Both the position numbers and the translations under genes were made by a program. From positions 1 through 5,220 of the forward strand of contig JAASTB010000178.1 of assembly GCA_021767625.1 (NCBI GenBank): 5,220 nucleotides of DNA, written 5' to 3'. This document shows, one piece after another, positions 1 through 5,220 of this stretch. Every line of letters starts with the position of its first letter. Position 1 is the first letter of the stretch. This stretch comes from Wenzhouxiangella sp. (GTDB taxonomy: Bacteria > Pseudomonadota > Gammaproteobacteria > Xanthomonadales > Wenzhouxiangellaceae). Under the pieces are notes generated by a model. The model was not told the DNA's origin, ran no database searches, and was given only the letters and a program-made list of their open reading frames with translations.

Positions 1-1
1 C

Positions 2-151
2 AACTCGGTGAAGGTCATCTACTTCTCGATCTTCTACATGCGCATCACCCACGCCGAGGACATCGTGCCGGAGATTCGCGGCGAGCTCGACGCCTACCTG
101 CGCATGGAGGCCGAGGACCCGGCGCCGGTGGCCGAGCCGTCGGCCGGATAG
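2..151 (+). CDS. 3' end of an unrecognised protein gene (partial)
   Basis: An open frame enters from the left edge and ends at TAG 149-151, giving 49 residues that start NSVKVIYFSIFYMRITHAED. Nearly every codon ends in G or C, which matches the genes downstream and supports real coding. The visible part has an aromatic and hydrophobic stretch (VIYFSIFYM), then a charged, probably helical segment (EIRGELDAYLRME), and a tail rich in Ala, Pro and Glu (PAPVAEPSAG) that looks disordered. I recognise no family or motif. The start and most of the protein lie outside the window. The gene is 65 bases upstream of the PqiA-like gene on the same strand, so co-transcription is possible but not shown. Confidence 0.7.
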   Translation, partial: NSVKVIYFSIFYMRITHAEDIVPEIRGELDAYLRMEAEDPAPVAEPSAG

Positions 152-156
152 CGCTT

Positions 157-200
157 GGCGGGAGCGGGCGGGACGGCTAAGCTGGGTCGTCTCTCCCGCC
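157..200 (+). other. Imperfect inverted repeat between the partial gene and the PqiA-like gene
   Basis: GGCGGGAG at 157-164 is perfectly complementary to CTCCCGCC at 193-200. A second, nested pairing of about 5 bp joins 171-175 to 188-192, including one G-T wobble. The structure begins 6 bases after the upstream stop and ends 16 bases before the GTG start at 217. No T-run follows, so it is not a classical intrinsic terminator. It could be a weak terminator, an mRNA-stabilising hairpin or chance in GC-rich DNA. Confidence 0.3.
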
Positions 201-216
201 TCGAGGCCGCCCGCAA

Positions 217-1200
217 GTGTCCAGATCCGAGCGAAGCCCGCTCTTTCGAGAGCATCCCCGCCGCTTCGACGTGCCCCTGCTGATCGCCGCCTCGGCGATC
301 ACGTTGGTGGTGGGCCTGTTCATGCCCATCGTCCGCATCGAATCGACCCTCGCTTCGGATTCGTCGTATTCGATCATGGGCGGCATTGCCGGCTATTTCG
401 GCGATGGCAAGGTCTTTGTCGGGTCGATCATCCTGCTGTTTTCCTGCGTCTTTCCGGGCGTGAAGCTGGCCGCGCTGGGCTGGCTGTGGTTCGCGCCGAC
501 AGTGCGCGAGAATCGGCGCCGGAGCCTGCGCATCATCGAGCCGTTGGGCAAGTGGTCGATGCTCGACGTGCTGGTCGTGATCCTGTTCGCCGGCGCGGTC
601 AAGCTGGGCCTGATCGCCGACGCCACCGTGCTCGACGGCGCCTACGTGTTCGCCGCCGCCATTCTGCTTTCGATGATCGTAGTGATGCTGATCGCCGGCA
701 TCGCCGGTCCCGAGCACCGCTACCTCTCCAGGCCGCGCAAGCGCTCCCTCCTTTTGCCGTTGCTGGCGCTCGCCAGCCTGGTGCTGCTGGCCGCCGGCCT
801 GGTGCTGCCGATGATGAAGGTCGAGAAGTGGCTGCTCTGGCAGGAGAACTACTCGGTGCTGTCGGGTGCATTCAAGCTGGTCGCCGACGGCGAAGTGCTG
901 CTGGCGGTGGGCTTCTTCCTGTTCGTGATCCTGCTGCCGATGCTGGTCCAGCTGGCGCTGGTCGTGCTCTCGCTCGTGCAGCTCTTCGGCAACGGCAGCG
1001 AGCGCGCGATCGCCGCGCTGATCGAATTCCAGCGCTGGGCCATGGTCGACGTCTTCGCCCTGGCCCTGTGCATCGGCCTGATCCGCCTGGCCGACATGGC
1101 GACCATCGAACCCAGGATCGGCCTCTACTGCTTCACCGCCGCCGTCGTGCTGACCCCGATCGTCTCGTTTAGGCTACGCGCCCTGCACAAGCGAAAATAG
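217..1200 (+). CDS. PqiA-family inner-membrane protein, two tandem PqiA units without zinc ribbons
   Basis: This 327-residue integral membrane protein belongs to the paraquat-inducible protein A family (PF04403). Two homologous halves are visible. Unit 1 has YSIMGG...DGKV...LLFSCVFPGVKL at about 51-84 and LGKWSMLDVLVV at 110-121. Unit 2 has YSVLSG...DGEV...LFVILLPMLVQL at about 212-246 and FQRWAMVDVFAL at 271-282. Each unit also has a leading hydrophobic helix (about 19-40 and 178-200), giving roughly eight membrane segments. Classical PqiA proteins carry CxxC zinc ribbons before each unit; the only cysteines here (77, 285, 305) are isolated and in membrane segments. In E. coli, PqiA works with the MCE protein PqiB in envelope lipid handling, but no MCE gene follows here. 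GTG 217 is the first usable start after an in-frame stop at 178-180. A weak GAGG at 203-206 is the only visible ribosome site. Substrate unknown; family assignment is firm. Confidence 0.88.
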   Translation: MSRSERSPLFREHPRRFDVPLLIAASAITLVVGLFMPIVRIESTLASDSSYSIMGGIAGYFGDGKVFVGSIILLFSCVFPGVKLAALGWLWFAPTVRENRRRSLRIIEPLGKWSMLDVLVVILFAGAVKLGLIADATVLDGAYVFAAAILLSMIVVMLIAGIAGPEHRYLSRPRKRSLLLPLLALASLVLLAAGLVLPMMKVEKWLLWQENYSVLSGAFKLVADGEVLLAVGFFLFVILLPMLVQLALVVLSLVQLFGNGSERAIAALIEFQRWAMVDVFALALCIGLIRLADMATIEPRIGLYCFTAAVVLTPIVSFRLRALHKRK

Positions 1201-1207
1201 CGGCCCG

Positions 1208-2365
1208 TCAGCCAGCTATCCACTGGCACAGCTGCGCGGTCAGGATCGCGAGGTAGTTGCCCAGCGCATAGCCGATCAGGGCCATGAGGATGGCCACCGG
1301 CACGAGCGCCTCGCGGTGATAGGCGGCGACCACCGGCGCCGAGGCGGCGCCGCCGACGTTGGCGGCCGAGGCGATAGCGGCCGAATGCACGTCCACGCGG
1401 AACAGCCAGGCGCCGAACAGGCAGAAGGCGCCGTGGATGAAGATCCAGATGTAGGCGCCCAGCACGAACAGCGGCGCCTGGTCGAAGCCGGCCAGCGAGG
1501 CCCGCGCGCCCATGCCCGCCACGAACACGTAAATGATCGCCATGGCCAGGGCGTGGGCGCCGGGAATGCCGCGCACCGGCGTGGCCGAAAGCGCCAGCGC
1601 GAAGGTCGTCACCAGAAGCACCGTCCAGGTCGAGGTGGTGAGCACTTCGCCGACTTCGGGCAGCAGGGGCGCAACGAACTTGGCAGCCGCCGAGACCAGC
1701 AGGGCCCAGAACAGCAGATAGAGATAGTCCTGCATGCGCGGCACTTCTTCGGCGCGCGCTTCCTGCGCCGCGGCGGTCTCCATGCGTTCGATCCGCTCTT
1801 CGGGCACCTTGGCCCAGCGGTTGAAGCGATCGGCGAAGGCCTTGGAGCCGAGCAGGATGGGCAGCCAGATCACGTAGACCAGGTTGTCGGCGAGCACCGC
1901 CAGGCCGAGCATCTCCGGCGGCGTTTCCAGCGCGCCGGCCACGCCGGCCATGTTGCCGGTCCCGCCGATCCAGCTGCCGGCCAGGGCGCCGTAGCCCTTC
2001 CAGGCTTCCGGGTCGAGGCCGCCGTGGACGATGGCGTAGGACACCACGCCGCCGACCACGATGCCCACGGTACCCAGCAGCATGACCAGCACGCCCTTGC
2101 CCATGATGCGAACCGCCGAGGGCACGTTGACGTTGAACAGCATCAGCGCGATGAACACGGGCAGGGCATAGTCGCCCAGGCCGCCGTAGACGGGGGAGTC
2201 GGAGGGAATGAAGCCGACGTTGTTGAGCACCACCGGCGTGGCGTAGATGAACAGCAGCGGGGGAAAGAAGTTGAATCCCTTCCAGCCCGTCCTCTGCTCG
2301 AGGTAGAAGAACAGCGCGGCTACCCCGACCAGCACGGTCAGCACCGCCATCGGCGATTCGATCAT
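1208..2365 (-). CDS. DUF819-family (YjcL-like) integral membrane protein
   Basis: This 385-residue polytopic membrane protein matches DUF819 (PF05684), related to B. subtilis YjcL. The family marks are a GSWIGGTGNM motif at 130-139 and a second SAANVGGAASAPV motif at 333-345. The second is followed by LVPVAILMALIGYALGNYLA (354-373), the usual C-terminal end of the family. The two glycine- and asparagine-rich motifs suggest two related halves, as in many transporters. About ten hydrophobic segments flank a charged loop at about 176-212 (ERIERMETAAAQEARAEEV), probably cytoplasmic. A transport role is inferred from architecture; I know of no established substrate. ATG 2363-2365 is preceded by a good ribosome site. 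The second Met at residue 6 is a less likely start. It converges on the PqiA-like gene with a 7-base gap and lies 209 bases downstream of the S33 hydrolase gene on the same strand. Confidence 0.88.
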   Translation of the reverse strand: MIESPMAVLTVLVGVAALFFYLEQRTGWKGFNFFPPLLFIYATPVVLNNVGFIPSDSPVYGGLGDYALPVFIALMLFNVNVPSAVRIMGKGVLVMLLGTVGIVVGGVVSYAIVHGGLDPEAWKGYGALAGSWIGGTGNMAGVAGALETPPEMLGLAVLADNLVYVIWLPILLGSKAFADRFNRWAKVPEERIERMETAAAQEARAEEVPRMQDYLYLLFWALLVSAAAKFVAPLLPEVGEVLTTSTWTVLLVTTFALALSATPVRGIPGAHALAMAIIYVFVAGMGARASLAGFDQAPLFVLGAYIWIFIHGAFCLFGAWLFRVDVHSAAIASAANVGGAASAPVVAAYHREALVPVAILMALIGYALGNYLAILTAQLCQWIAG

Positions 2366-2368
2366 CGT

Positions 2369-2374
2369 TCCCTC
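2369..2374 (-). promoter_or_regulatory. Ribosome binding site of the DUF819 gene
   Basis: On the minus strand GAGGGA lies within AGAGAGGGAA, three bases before the ATG at 2363-2365. It supports this start over the Met five codons further in. Confidence 0.6.
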
Positions 2375-2424
2375 TCTCGTTCGTTCAGCCGGCCCAGTCT
2401 AACGCTCCAGTCTGGGAAGGACGG

Positions 2425-2452
2425 GTTCGGTGTTCCGTGTTCGGTGTTCCGG
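2425..2452 (+). repeat. Left heptamer array, four copies of GTTCSGK
   Basis: Four uninterrupted 7-base units are seen: GTTCGGT, GTTCCGT, GTTCGGT and GTTCCGG. Units 1 and 3 are identical and units 2 and 4 differ only at the last base, so the array is also a two-copy repeat of a 14-base unit. It forms the left arm of the larger palindromic element. Confidence 0.8.
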
Positions 2453-2490
2453 ATTGCCGAAGGCGCATCAGCCGGGGCCCGGACGCCGAC

Positions 2491-2508
2491 CGCCGCATTC
2501 TCGCGGCG
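2491..2508. other. Central hairpin of the palindromic element
   Basis: CGCCGC 2491-2496 and GCGGCG 2503-2508 form a six-pair all-GC stem around the loop ATTCTC. It sits at the centre of the nested element. There is no T-run on either side, so a classical rho-independent terminator is not supported. Confidence 0.45.
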
Positions 2509-2538
2509 CAGCCGCCCCGCAACGGCAAGCGGCCGCCG

Positions 2539-2569
2539 CCCGAACCCGGAACCCCGAACCCCGAACCCC
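2539..2569 (-). repeat. Right heptamer array; G-quadruplex motif on the minus strand
   Basis: The plus strand reads CCCGAAC, CCGGAAC, CCCGAAC, CCCGAAC and then CCC. On the minus strand this gives five runs of three or four G separated by TTC, TTC, TTCC and TTC, which satisfies the usual G-quadruplex pattern. The minus strand is transcribed from the S33 hydrolase gene, so the motif would be in its mRNA, starting a few bases after the TAA stop. The heptamer resembles the left array in inverted orientation. Confidence 0.8.
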
Positions 2570-2574
2570 TTCAT

Positions 2575-4686
2575 TTAGATCGGCCAAAGATCCCAGGCCA
2601 GCCCGAAGATCGACAGGCTGATCGTTCCCAGGGCCACCAGGATCAGCCCGATCCGGCTGGCCGGCGCGATATTGCCGCGGTAGCGCCAGGCCTGGACCAG
2701 CCCGGCCAGCCCGAGCAGGCCGGTGAGCGGACCGAACCAGGCGATCGCGCCCGCCCAGGACACCAGTCCGAAGAGCATCATCGGTTCGGCGACTTCCACC
2801 GTCGCCTGCACCGCCGCGCCCAGTCCGCCGGCGTAGACCGCCGCCGAGATCGTCGCCAGCCAGACGACCAGGCGCGTGCTGCCGGCGGCCTCGAGGCGCC
2901 GACCGTTGAGACGGCGCGCCAGCCAGGCCAGCAGGATGACCACCAGGCCGAGCGCCGACAGCGCTGCGGAGACCCCGCCCCAGGCCATGTGCGCCTTGAA
3001 CCGTTTCTCGTGATCCTCGCTGAGCACCACGCCCTCGATGGCCGCGCGCGTGGCGTAGTGCGGGGCGATGTACTCGGCCGCTTCCTCGCCCTCTTCCACG
3101 CATTCCATGTCGAGATCGGCGGCGGGATCGTCGTAGAAGCCGTTGAGGAAACCGCCGGCGCAATCGAGCGAGCGCGTGGGGCCGTGGCCGGCATGCGGGA
3201 ACACCACCAGCCGACCGTTGCTGAAGCCGGGCATGATGGCCTCGGCCAGGGGCACCGGCGTGATCGGATCCCAGGCGCCGTTGGCCACCACCACGGGCAG
3301 GTCGGTTTCGACAAGTTCGAACTGGGCGGGATCGCGCGGCGCCAGGCCGACTTCGCGGCACAGGGCGGGAGCGTCCTCGATCACCTCGAGCGCCCCGAAG
3401 GCGCGCGCCAGGGTGGGATAGTCGCGGAAGTCGTCCGGCGCCGATTCGGCCCAGCGGTCGACGTAGCCGTCCAGGCAGCGCACGGCCACGGACATGCCCA
3501 TGCTCACGCCGGGGCCGCCGTCGAAGTCGGCCAGGGCCAGCGCCCGGAAGAAGGTCTCGTCCTCTTCCTCGACCACGCGCGTCAGTCCTTCGATGATGGC
3601 CGGAACGGCCGGGTGCTTGGACTGTTCGTAGAGCAGGCTGAAGGGCAATCCGGCGATGATGTCGGCGAAGAACCAGGTTTCGCCGTCGGGGTAGCGTTCA
3701 CCCTCGGGCACTTCGACGCGGACCGGGTTCTCGGTCATGTTCGCGATCGCCGCGCGGTAGCGGCGCTCGAGCCCCTCGAAGGCCTCGGCGCAGTCCGGCT
3801 GCTCCTGGCAGGCGGCGAACAGGCGATCGAGATTCTGCTCGTGCCAGTGCGGAATGCGCATCAGATCGCGCAGGTCCAGCGGCACGATGGCGTCGATGAC
3901 CGCCGCCCGGATGCCCTCGGGATCGACCTTCATGTAGGCCTGGCCGAGCACCGAACCGTAAGAGATGCCCCAGACGTTCCAGTCGTCCAGCCCCAGCGCC
4001 ATGCGCAGCGCCTTGACGTCGCGCGCGTTCTCGAAGGTGTGATAACCGGTCACGTCCACGCCGCGCGCCTTCGCTCCCTCGATGCACACGCGGGCCTGCT
4101 CGAACATGGCGCGCTGGCTGTCGACGTAGTTGTCGGCCTGGAAATCGCCGCGGTTGCGGTCGGCGAAGAAGGGGCAGAAGTCGCCCGAATAGCCGATGCC
4201 GCGCTGCTCGAGAATGTAGAGGTCGCGGCCGTTGACCACGCTGTGGTCCTTGAGGCGTTCGACGTAGCCCTCCACGGCCACGCCCGGCCCGCCGGTCAGG
4301 TAGATCACCGGGTCGTCGCGAACCTCGACTTCGTTACCGTCTTCGTCCTCACCGCGGGCGGCGATGCGCACGAAGTGCAGTTCGATCGTGCGGCTGCCTT
4401 CGACCTCGCGGTTCTCCGGCACCTGGATGAGCCCGCACTCGATCTCGCCGGGCTCGTAGTCGATGCGGCTTCGGAAGGGGCAGACCAGGGTGTCGTAGCC
4501 GTCCTGGCGCAGCCACTCGAACTCGCGTGGCGGCTCGGGCCCCTCGTCGGCCGCGGGTTCGGCGGCGAGCGCTTCGGCCGGCTCGGTCGCGACGGCCTCG
4601 TCGATGTCGTCGGGCGGGGCCTCGTCCTGGCGGGCGACGGCGGGCAGCGTGAGCAGGCAGGCGAGCAGCAGGATCAGGTGGCGCAT
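2575..4686 (-). CDS. Exported alpha/beta hydrolase (S33/TAP-like peptidase family) with C-terminal membrane domain
   Basis: This 703-residue protein is probably a periplasmic serine hydrolase tethered to the inner membrane. Residues 1-18 form a Sec signal peptide with a likely cleavage after AVA (16-18), followed by an acidic Ala/Pro/Glu linker (about 21-54). The catalytic part shows an oxyanion-type GGPG (132-135), the nucleophile elbow GISYG with Ser242, a probable acid Asp473 in GAWDPITP, and a probable His501 in HAGHGP. This is the S33 proline-iminopeptidase/tripeptidyl-aminopeptidase layout with a TAP-like C-terminal part. The mature catalytic region has ten cysteines (69, 84, 171, 201, 293, 299, 404, 443, 509, 529), which fits disulfides outside the cytoplasm. 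Beyond about 565 there are roughly four hydrophobic segments (568-590, 605-628, 636-666, 678-698), unlike secreted S33 enzymes of about 500 residues. LLAC at 7-10 resembles a lipobox but leaves too short a hydrophobic core. The substrate could be a peptide or an ester. Confidence 0.87.
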   Translation of the reverse strand: MRHLILLLACLLTLPAVARQDEAPPDDIDEAVATEPAEALAAEPAADEGPEPPREFEWLRQDGYDTLVCPFRSRIDYEPGEIECGLIQVPENREVEGSRTIELHFVRIAARGEDEDGNEVEVRDDPVIYLTGGPGVAVEGYVERLKDHSVVNGRDLYILEQRGIGYSGDFCPFFADRNRGDFQADNYVDSQRAMFEQARVCIEGAKARGVDVTGYHTFENARDVKALRMALGLDDWNVWGISYGSVLGQAYMKVDPEGIRAAVIDAIVPLDLRDLMRIPHWHEQNLDRLFAACQEQPDCAEAFEGLERRYRAAIANMTENPVRVEVPEGERYPDGETWFFADIIAGLPFSLLYEQSKHPAVPAIIEGLTRVVEEEDETFFRALALADFDGGPGVSMGMSVAVRCLDGYVDRWAESAPDDFRDYPTLARAFGALEVIEDAPALCREVGLAPRDPAQFELVETDLPVVVANGAWDPITPVPLAEAIMPGFSNGRLVVFPHAGHGPTRSLDCAGGFLNGFYDDPAADLDMECVEEGEEAAEYIAPHYATRAAIEGVVLSEDHEKRFKAHMAWGGVSAALSALGLVVILLAWLARRLNGRRLEAAGSTRLVVWLATISAAVYAGGLGAAVQATVEVAEPMMLFGLVSWAGAIAWFGPLTGLLGLAGLVQAWRYRGNIAPASRIGLILVALGTISLSIFGLAWDLWPI

Positions 4687-4692
4687 CGGAGT

Positions 4693-4698
4693 TCCCTC
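4693..4698 (-). promoter_or_regulatory. Ribosome binding site of the S33 hydrolase gene
   Basis: GAGGGA on the minus strand lies six bases before the ATG at 4684-4686. Together with the signal peptide that begins at this Met, it fixes the start. Confidence 0.6.
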
Positions 4699-4742
4699 GG
4701 GACGGTTCTGCAGGCCAAGAGAGTAGCGCAGTCCAATCCTCG

Positions 4743-4772
4743 TCGTCAGTGCCGGTGGTCAGGGTCTATAAT
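4743..4772 (+). promoter_or_regulatory. Sigma-70-type promoter of the cytochrome gene
   Basis: A perfect TATAAT -10 box lies at 4767-4772. An 18-base spacer separates it from a weak -35 match TCGTCA at 4743-4748 (four of six against TTGACA). Transcription would begin near 4779, giving a leader of about 45 bases. TATAAT stands out in this GC-rich sequence. The weak -35 suggests moderate strength or help from an activator. Confidence 0.6.
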
Positions 4773-4782
4773 GGCCGGAAAT

Positions 4783-4801
4783 GTGAATGATTGTCATTCT
4801 T
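4783..4801. promoter_or_regulatory. Fur-box-like operator at the cytochrome promoter
   Basis: A perfect palindrome GAATGA-TTG-TCATTC occupies 4785-4799. Aligned to the classical 19-base Fur box, 13 positions match, including the AATGAT and TCATT cores. It starts about four bases after the predicted transcription start, where a bound repressor would block RNA polymerase. Fur represses with ferrous iron in proteobacteria, and an iron-controlled haem protein would make sense. It lies about 97 bases from the divergent hydrolase start, so an effect there is less certain. A simple leader hairpin is the alternative. Confidence 0.5.
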
Positions 4802-4824
4802 CGCTTAAACCGGAACCCGAAACC

Positions 4825-5220
4825 ATGAAAGCACTGCCCGCCCTGCTGTTGAGCATCGGCATGGGGCTGGGCGCCGCCGGCGCCGTAGCCCAGGACGAAC
4901 CCGACATGATCGGCACCATGAGCCAGCTGCAGCTGTTTCTGCACAAGCTCAGCCTGTCGGTGGACGCCGGCAATCTCGACCTGGCCGACTTCTATGCCCA
5001 CGAGCTGGAGGAAACCATCGAGCTGGCCGAATCGATCGAGTACTACCACGATATCCCGGTGGGCCGGCTGACCGGCTCGCTGCTCACGCCCACCTTCGAA
5101 TCGCTCGAAGAAGCCATCGACGGCGGCGATCCCGAAGCGGTCAAGTCAAGGCTGCGCGGCGTGATCTCCTCGTGCAACGGCTGCCACGAGGCCACCGGCT
5201 ACGGCTTCATCCGCATCGCG
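4825..5220 (+). CDS. Exported c-type cytochrome-like protein, CxxCH near the end (partial, runs off the right edge)
   Basis: The frame opens at ATG 4825 and stays open to the window end, giving 132 residues without a stop. Residues 1-22 form a Sec signal peptide with a likely cleavage after AVA (20-22). The mature part is mostly predicted helix (about 27-47, 52-75, 88-99, 103-117) and ends with CNGCH at 117-121, the covalent haem c site, followed by EATGYGFIRI. A single haem motif late in a short helical protein recalls class II cytochromes (c' or c-556). His121 would be the proximal ligand; Met32 or another N-terminal residue could be the distal one, which is speculative. Export would place it in the periplasm as an electron carrier or sensor. 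An in-frame ATG at 4771 would add 18 residues, but it overlaps the -10 box and would bury the signal peptide, so 4825 is preferred. A weak GGAA at 4812-4815 may serve as ribosome site. Confidence 0.82.
   Translation, partial: MKALPALLLSIGMGLGAAGAVAQDEPDMIGTMSQLQLFLHKLSLSVDAGNLDLADFYAHELEETIELAESIEYYHDIPVGRLTGSLLTPTFESLEEAIDGGDPEAVKSRLRGVISSCNGCHEATGYGFIRIA

Larger units (their letters stand above)
2425..2569. repeat. Nested palindromic intergenic element with heptamer-array arms
   Basis: This element fills most of the 209-base gap between the DUF819 and S33 hydrolase genes. Its outer arms are four-copy heptamer arrays in opposite orientation (2425-2452 and 2539-2566), about 22 of 28 positions complementary. 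Inside are further inverted pairs in nested order: TTGCCG 2454-2459 with CGGCAA 2523-2528, CGGGGC 2473-2478 with GCCCCG 2514-2519, and CGCCGC 2491-2496 with GCGGCG 2503-2508 around a six-base loop. The whole could fold as one long interrupted hairpin in RNA or a cruciform in DNA. It may be a dispersed REP-like or MITE-like repeat, but that needs other genomic copies. No transposase or clear target-site duplication is visible. The remaining part, 2366-2424, holds the DUF819 ribosome site and no convincing promoter. Confidence 0.7.

Noticed and set aside
486..1172. 228-codon plus-strand frame inside the PqiA-like gene
   Set aside because: Arg/Ala/Asp-rich shadow in another frame of a well-supported membrane protein gene.
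2396..2424. Minus-strand promoter for the DUF819 gene (TAGACT at 2396-2401)
   Set aside because: The -10 is passable, but no -35-like hexamer lies at the right distance, so an independent promoter is not supported.
2425..2569. CRISPR array or classical intrinsic terminator in the heptamer region
   Set aside because: The units are 7 bases with no spacers, and no T-run follows any of the stems.
1316..2578. Long plus-strand open frame of 420 codons opposite the DUF819 gene
   Set aside because: It is antisense to a clear family member, its product is rich in His, Gly, Arg and Gln with no fold, and it arises from the GC-biased third positions of the real gene.
2468..3361. 297-codon minus-strand frame overlapping the end of the hydrolase gene
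   Set aside because: Low-complexity Arg/Gly/Ala product; the hydrolase frame there contains the catalytic Asp and His and the membrane segments, so this is a shadow.
2575..4686. Lipoprotein signal (LLAC at residues 7-10) in the hydrolase
   Set aside because: The hydrophobic core before the cysteine is only about six residues, and a better signal peptidase I site (AVA at 16-18) follows.
4720..4749. Minus-strand promoter for the hydrolase (TACTCT at 4720-4725 with CTGACG at 4744-4749)
   Set aside because: The -10 matches TATAAT at only three positions. A promoter must lie in this region, but this pair is too weak to call.
4759..5049. 96-codon minus-strand frame opposite the cytochrome-like gene
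   Set aside because: The plus strand encodes a signal peptide and CxxCH motif in a frame with GC-rich third positions; the minus frame has no such support and would run over the promoter and Fur-like site.

Overview
The window is GC-rich chromosomal DNA with a strong G/C preference at third codon positions. It looks like a gammaproteobacterium, possibly of the Xanthomonadales/Wenzhouxiangellaceae type. That placement is an inference from base composition, the protein families, and a degenerate GTTCGGG-type heptamer repeat of a kind I associate with intergenic DNA in that group; no marker gene confirms it. No rRNA, tRNA, insertion sequence, phage gene or CRISPR array is visible.

Layout, left to right: (1) the C-terminal 49 codons of an unrecognised plus-strand gene (2-151); (2) a 65-base gap with an imperfect inverted repeat; (3) a plus-strand PqiA-family membrane protein made of two tandem PqiA units without zinc ribbons (217-1200); (4) a convergent minus-strand DUF819-family membrane protein (1208-2365), with only 7 bases between the two stop codons; (5) a 209-base gap (2366-2574) holding a nested palindromic element whose arms are heptamer arrays, one of which reads as a G-quadruplex motif on the minus strand; (6) a minus-strand exported alpha/beta hydrolase of the S33/TAP type with a C-terminal membrane domain (2575-4686); (7) a 138-base divergent promoter region with a consensus TATAAT and a Fur-box-like palindrome; (8) a plus-strand c-type cytochrome-like gene (4825 to the edge), cut by the window end after its CxxCH motif.

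Most products act at the inner membrane or in the periplasm: two integral membrane proteins, a tethered periplasmic hydrolase and an exported haem protein. The hydrolase and DUF819 genes lie on the same strand and could share a transcript across the repeat element. The cytochrome gene is divergent and looks iron-regulated. Nothing here proves a shared pathway, and I see no clear undescribed multi-gene system. The best leads are the palindromic heptamer/G-quadruplex element, the putative Fur operator, and the domain architecture of the hydrolase and PqiA-like proteins.
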